Source of the DNA: Bacillota bacterium
GTDB taxonomy: Bacteria > Bacillota_E > JAJZYS01 > JAILZS01
Reading direction: 5' to 3'
Assembly: GCA_021817625.1 (NCBI GenBank)
Contig: JAKASY010000106.1
Coordinates: forward strand, 1 to 6,797
Length of the DNA: 6,797 bases
The notes beneath the pieces were generated by a model. That model saw only the letters and a program-made list of their open reading frames with translations, searched no databases and was not told where the DNA came from. The position numbers and the translations under genes were made by a program. Positions within the stretch are counted from its first letter, which is position 1. Every line of letters begins with the position of its first letter. Below, one piece after another: positions 4,939-6,797 of the stretch.

Positions 4939-6450
4939 CTAGGGAGCGGAGGCCCCGCTTGGCGCCGACGCGAAGCGTCCGGCCTCGATGTCCGCGATGG
5001 CACGCCTCAGGCGGGCCTCGACACGTTCCCTGCCCAAGAGCTCCACCATCTCGAACAAGCCGGGTCCGACCGTGCGGCCGCTCGCGGCAAGACGCACCGC
5101 ATGGATGTACGGCGCCCGCCCGCCGGCCGCCGCCACCGCCGGATGGGCGTCGAGCGCGCTCTCCAGCCCGGCTGCCGTGTAGTCGCTCGCCTCGAAGGCC
5201 TCGAGCGCCACGCCCAGGCGCGCCGCCGCCCCTTCGCCGGAGAAGTGCTTGGCGGACCCCCTGGCGTCAAAGGCCTGCGGCTCCGTGAAGAAGAACGACG
5301 CGGCGTCCGCCAGCTCGGCCAGTGTGTGCACGCGCTCGCGCACGAGCAGAACGACCGCCCGCACGTAGCCGGGATCGGGCCCCGAGTCGAGCAGCCCGGC
5401 GTCTGTCAGGAAGGGCGTGGCCAGGGCCACGAGCTCGTCGTCCGGCAGCGCCCTCAGGTAGACGCCGTTCATCCACGTGAGCTTCTTCACGTCGTAGACG
5501 GCAGCGCCGCTGCCGACGCGGTCGAGGTCGAACACCGCCGCGGCCTCGGCCAGGGAGAAGATCTCCCGCTCGTCGGGAAACGACCAGCCCAGGAGGATCA
5601 GGTAGTTCACGAGGGCCTGCGGCAGGTAGCCCTGAGCGCGAAACTCCTCCACTCCCGTGGCACCGTGGCGCTTGGAGAGCTTGGAGCGGTCCTGCGCGAG
5701 GACCATCGGCACGTGCGCGAACTCGGGGGCCTCGGCACCGAGGGCGCGGTAGACAACCAGCTGCTTGGGCGTGTTGGCGAGGTGCTCGTCGGCCCGGATG
5801 ACCGAGCTGATTTCCATGTCCATGTCGTCGCATACGACCGCGAAGTTGTACGACGCGGTGCCGTTCGACTTGAGGATCACGAAGTCGTCCAGGGTGGCGC
5901 GGGCGAAGCGAACCTCGCCCCGGACGCGGTCGCGCACGACCACGGTCTCCTCGGGCCAGGCGCGCGCCAGGTCCAGGCGCAGCGCCGCGAGCCGCCCCTC
6001 CGCCCTGCGCGCCTCGCGCTCCTCCGGGCCAAGGGCGCGGCAGCGTCCGTCGTACGCGGGCGGGCGATGCTCCGCCCGCGCCCGCTCGCGCGCCGCCGCG
6101 AGCTCCTCGGGCGTGCAGAAGCAGGGATAGGCCAGGCCCGCCGACAGCAAGCGCTCGGCATAGGCGCGGTGGCGCTCGCCGCGCTCGCTCTGGCGGTAGG
6201 GGCCGTAGGGCCCGCCCACGTCGGGTCCCTCGTCCCAGTTCACGCCGAGCCAGCGGAAGCCCGAGAGGATGGCGTCGAGCGCGCCCTCCTTGAGCCGGTC
6301 CTCGTCGGTGTCCTCGATCCGCAGAATGAACCGCCCGCCGCTGTGGCGGGCGTAGAGAAGGTTGTAGATCGCCGTCCTTGCGCCGCCCACGTGCAGCGAG
6401 CCCGTGGGGCTGGGCGCAAAGCGAACCCGTACGTCCTTCGCCCTCCCCAC
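4939..6450 (-). CDS. gltX: Glutamyl-tRNA synthetase
   Basis: This cytoplasmic class I synthetase attaches Glu to tRNA-Glu. In bacteria without GlnRS it also charges tRNA-Gln, for later amidation by GatCAB. At 503 residues it has normal length. The HIGH region is PSPTGSLHVGG (13-23), KMSKS is KLSKR (257-261), and the catalytic-domain motif VIRADEHLANTPKQ (217-230) is present, followed by a helical anticodon-binding domain. A SWIM-like zinc motif is incomplete: Cys110-x-Cys112-x24-Cys137 is present, but the expected His is Ala139. The only possible start is GTG at 6450, since a stop lies seven codons upstream and no other start codon intervenes; an AGGAG site directly abuts it. It has its own promoter with a very short leader. 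A tRNA-Gln/tRNA-Glu pair lies 4.8 kb downstream. Whether it is discriminating cannot be decided by eye. Confidence 0.97.
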   Translation of the reverse strand: MGRAKDVRVRFAPSPTGSLHVGGARTAIYNLLYARHSGGRFILRIEDTDEDRLKEGALDAILSGFRWLGVNWDEGPDVGGPYGPYRQSERGERHRAYAERLLSAGLAYPCFCTPEELAAARERARAEHRPPAYDGRCRALGPEEREARRAEGRLAALRLDLARAWPEETVVVRDRVRGEVRFARATLDDFVILKSNGTASYNFAVVCDDMDMEISSVIRADEHLANTPKQLVVYRALGAEAPEFAHVPMVLAQDRSKLSKRHGATGVEEFRAQGYLPQALVNYLILLGWSFPDEREIFSLAEAAAVFDLDRVGSGAAVYDVKKLTWMNGVYLRALPDDELVALATPFLTDAGLLDSGPDPGYVRAVVLLVRERVHTLAELADAASFFFTEPQAFDARGSAKHFSGEGAAARLGVALEAFEASDYTAAGLESALDAHPAVAAAGGRAPYIHAVRLAASGRTVGPGLFEMVELLGRERVEARLRRAIADIEAGRFASAPSGASAP

Positions 6451-6462
6451 CTCCTGCGCTGA

Positions 6463-6491
6463 AGTCTACGGGCGGCCCCAGACAGGGTCAA
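6463..6491 (-). promoter_or_regulatory. Promoter of gltX
   Basis: On the minus strand -35 TTGACC (6491 to 6486) and -10 TAGACT (6468 to 6463) are separated by exactly 17 nt. The expected start near 6456 leaves only about 6 nt (containing AGGAG) before the GTG start, so the mRNA would be nearly leaderless. The promoter sits in the 67-nt gap after the permease gene. Confidence 0.72.
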
Positions 6492-6499
6492 GGCGAGCG

Positions 6500-6527
6500 C
6501 CCGCGCGCGGGTGCCCGCTAGGCGGGC
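6500..6527 (-). terminator. Possible GC-hairpin terminator after the permease gene
   Basis: Two adjacent inverted repeats follow or include the permease stop codon: GCCCGC-CTA-GCGGGC (6527 to 6513) and the 12-bp palindrome CCCGCGCGCGGG (6511 to 6500). Neither is followed by a run of T, so this is a weak call. It may be an end-of-gene structure or just GC-rich chance. Confidence 0.3.
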
Positions 6528-6797
6528 GTGCTCTCCCAGCGGAAGAAGCGGGCCGCGAGCCCGGTCGCCACGACGAGCGTGCCGACGAGGAACAGCACGT
6601 CGCCCCCGATGGAGCGCAGCCCCTCGCCGTTCGTGAGCGTCAGCCGCAGGGCGTTCGACAGGTAGCTCAGGGGGACGATCCGGATGAGAAAGCCGAAGGC
6701 GCCGCCGAAGCCGCTCGTCGGGAAGAACACGCCGCCCAGGAACATCATGGGCAGGTTGATGAGGTTTGCGATGGCCGAGGCGGCGTCTGCCGTGCGG
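6518..6797 (-). CDS. ABC-2 type transporter permease, C-terminal part (cut by window edge)
   Basis: The visible 92 residues are the C-terminal end of an ABC-2 membrane subunit. They read through the window edge in frame, starting RTADAASAIANLINLPMMFLGGVFFP. Typical features are the helix/loop ANLINLPMMFLGGVFFP, the amphipathic stretch IRIVPLSYLSNALR, a final membrane helix (VLFLVGTLVVATGLAARFF) and the short cytosolic end RWES. This resembles the YadH/DrrB-like exporters of drugs, polysaccharides or lipids, which work with a separate ATPase gene, presumably further right. The substrate is unknown. Internal ATGs at 6748 and 6745 are not starts, since the family signature continues upstream of them. 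Confidence 0.88.
   Translation of the reverse strand, partial: RTADAASAIANLINLPMMFLGGVFFPTSGFGGAFGFLIRIVPLSYLSNALRLTLTNGEGLRSIGGDVLFLVGTLVVATGLAARFFRWESTPA

Noticed and set aside
4833..5003. N-terminal extension of the HTH gene to 5003
   Set aside because: It would run across the promoter, the operator and the end of gltX, and its residues (Ser, Arg, Pro) look non-coding.
4912..6462. Plus-strand open frame of 516 codons opposite gltX
   Set aside because: gltX on the other strand is unmistakable over almost the same span. The antisense product shows no family pattern.

Overview
The window is GC-rich bacterial DNA with strong Shine-Dalgarno sites, GTG and TTG starts, overlapping stop/start pairs and TTGACN-16/17-TAGACT promoters. 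Gene content (stand-alone Clp_N protein behind a small HTH gene, tRNA-Gln(CUG)/tRNA-Glu(CUC) pair near gltX, DUF2905, YheI/YheH-like ABC pair) suggests a high-GC Gram-positive lineage. I lean to Actinomycetota, perhaps a deep class such as Thermoleophilia, but this is inference from style and content only. The window looks chromosomal; I see no mobile element, CRISPR array or phage gene.

Layout from the left. On the minus strand are the 5' half of tRNA-Glu(CUC), cut by the window edge, and a complete tRNA-Gln(CUG) 4 nt upstream of it, with a promoter 30 nt upstream of tRNA-Gln. The only plus-strand gene follows: a 72-residue DUF2905 membrane protein. It runs tail to tail into a long minus-strand block. 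Read in transcription order (right to left), that block is: the C-terminal part of an ABC-2 type permease (cut by the right edge); gltX (glutamyl-tRNA synthetase) with its own promoter; a small helix-turn-helix gene overlapping a gene for a protein with two Clp_N-like repeats, driven by a promoter whose -10 region is embedded in a 22-bp near-perfect palindrome; and two half-transporter ABC exporter genes overlapping by GTGA.

How the genes fit together. GltX and the two tRNAs belong to glutamate/glutamine decoding. The two ABC half-transporters have the reciprocal motif pattern of an asymmetric heterodimeric exporter (BmrCD/TM287-288 type), with one consensus and one degenerate ATP site. The HTH/Clp_N pair looks like a self-regulated two-gene unit that may modulate a Clp protease or sense substrates. 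It is the least understood part of the window, and it may read through into the exporter genes, for which I found no separate promoter.
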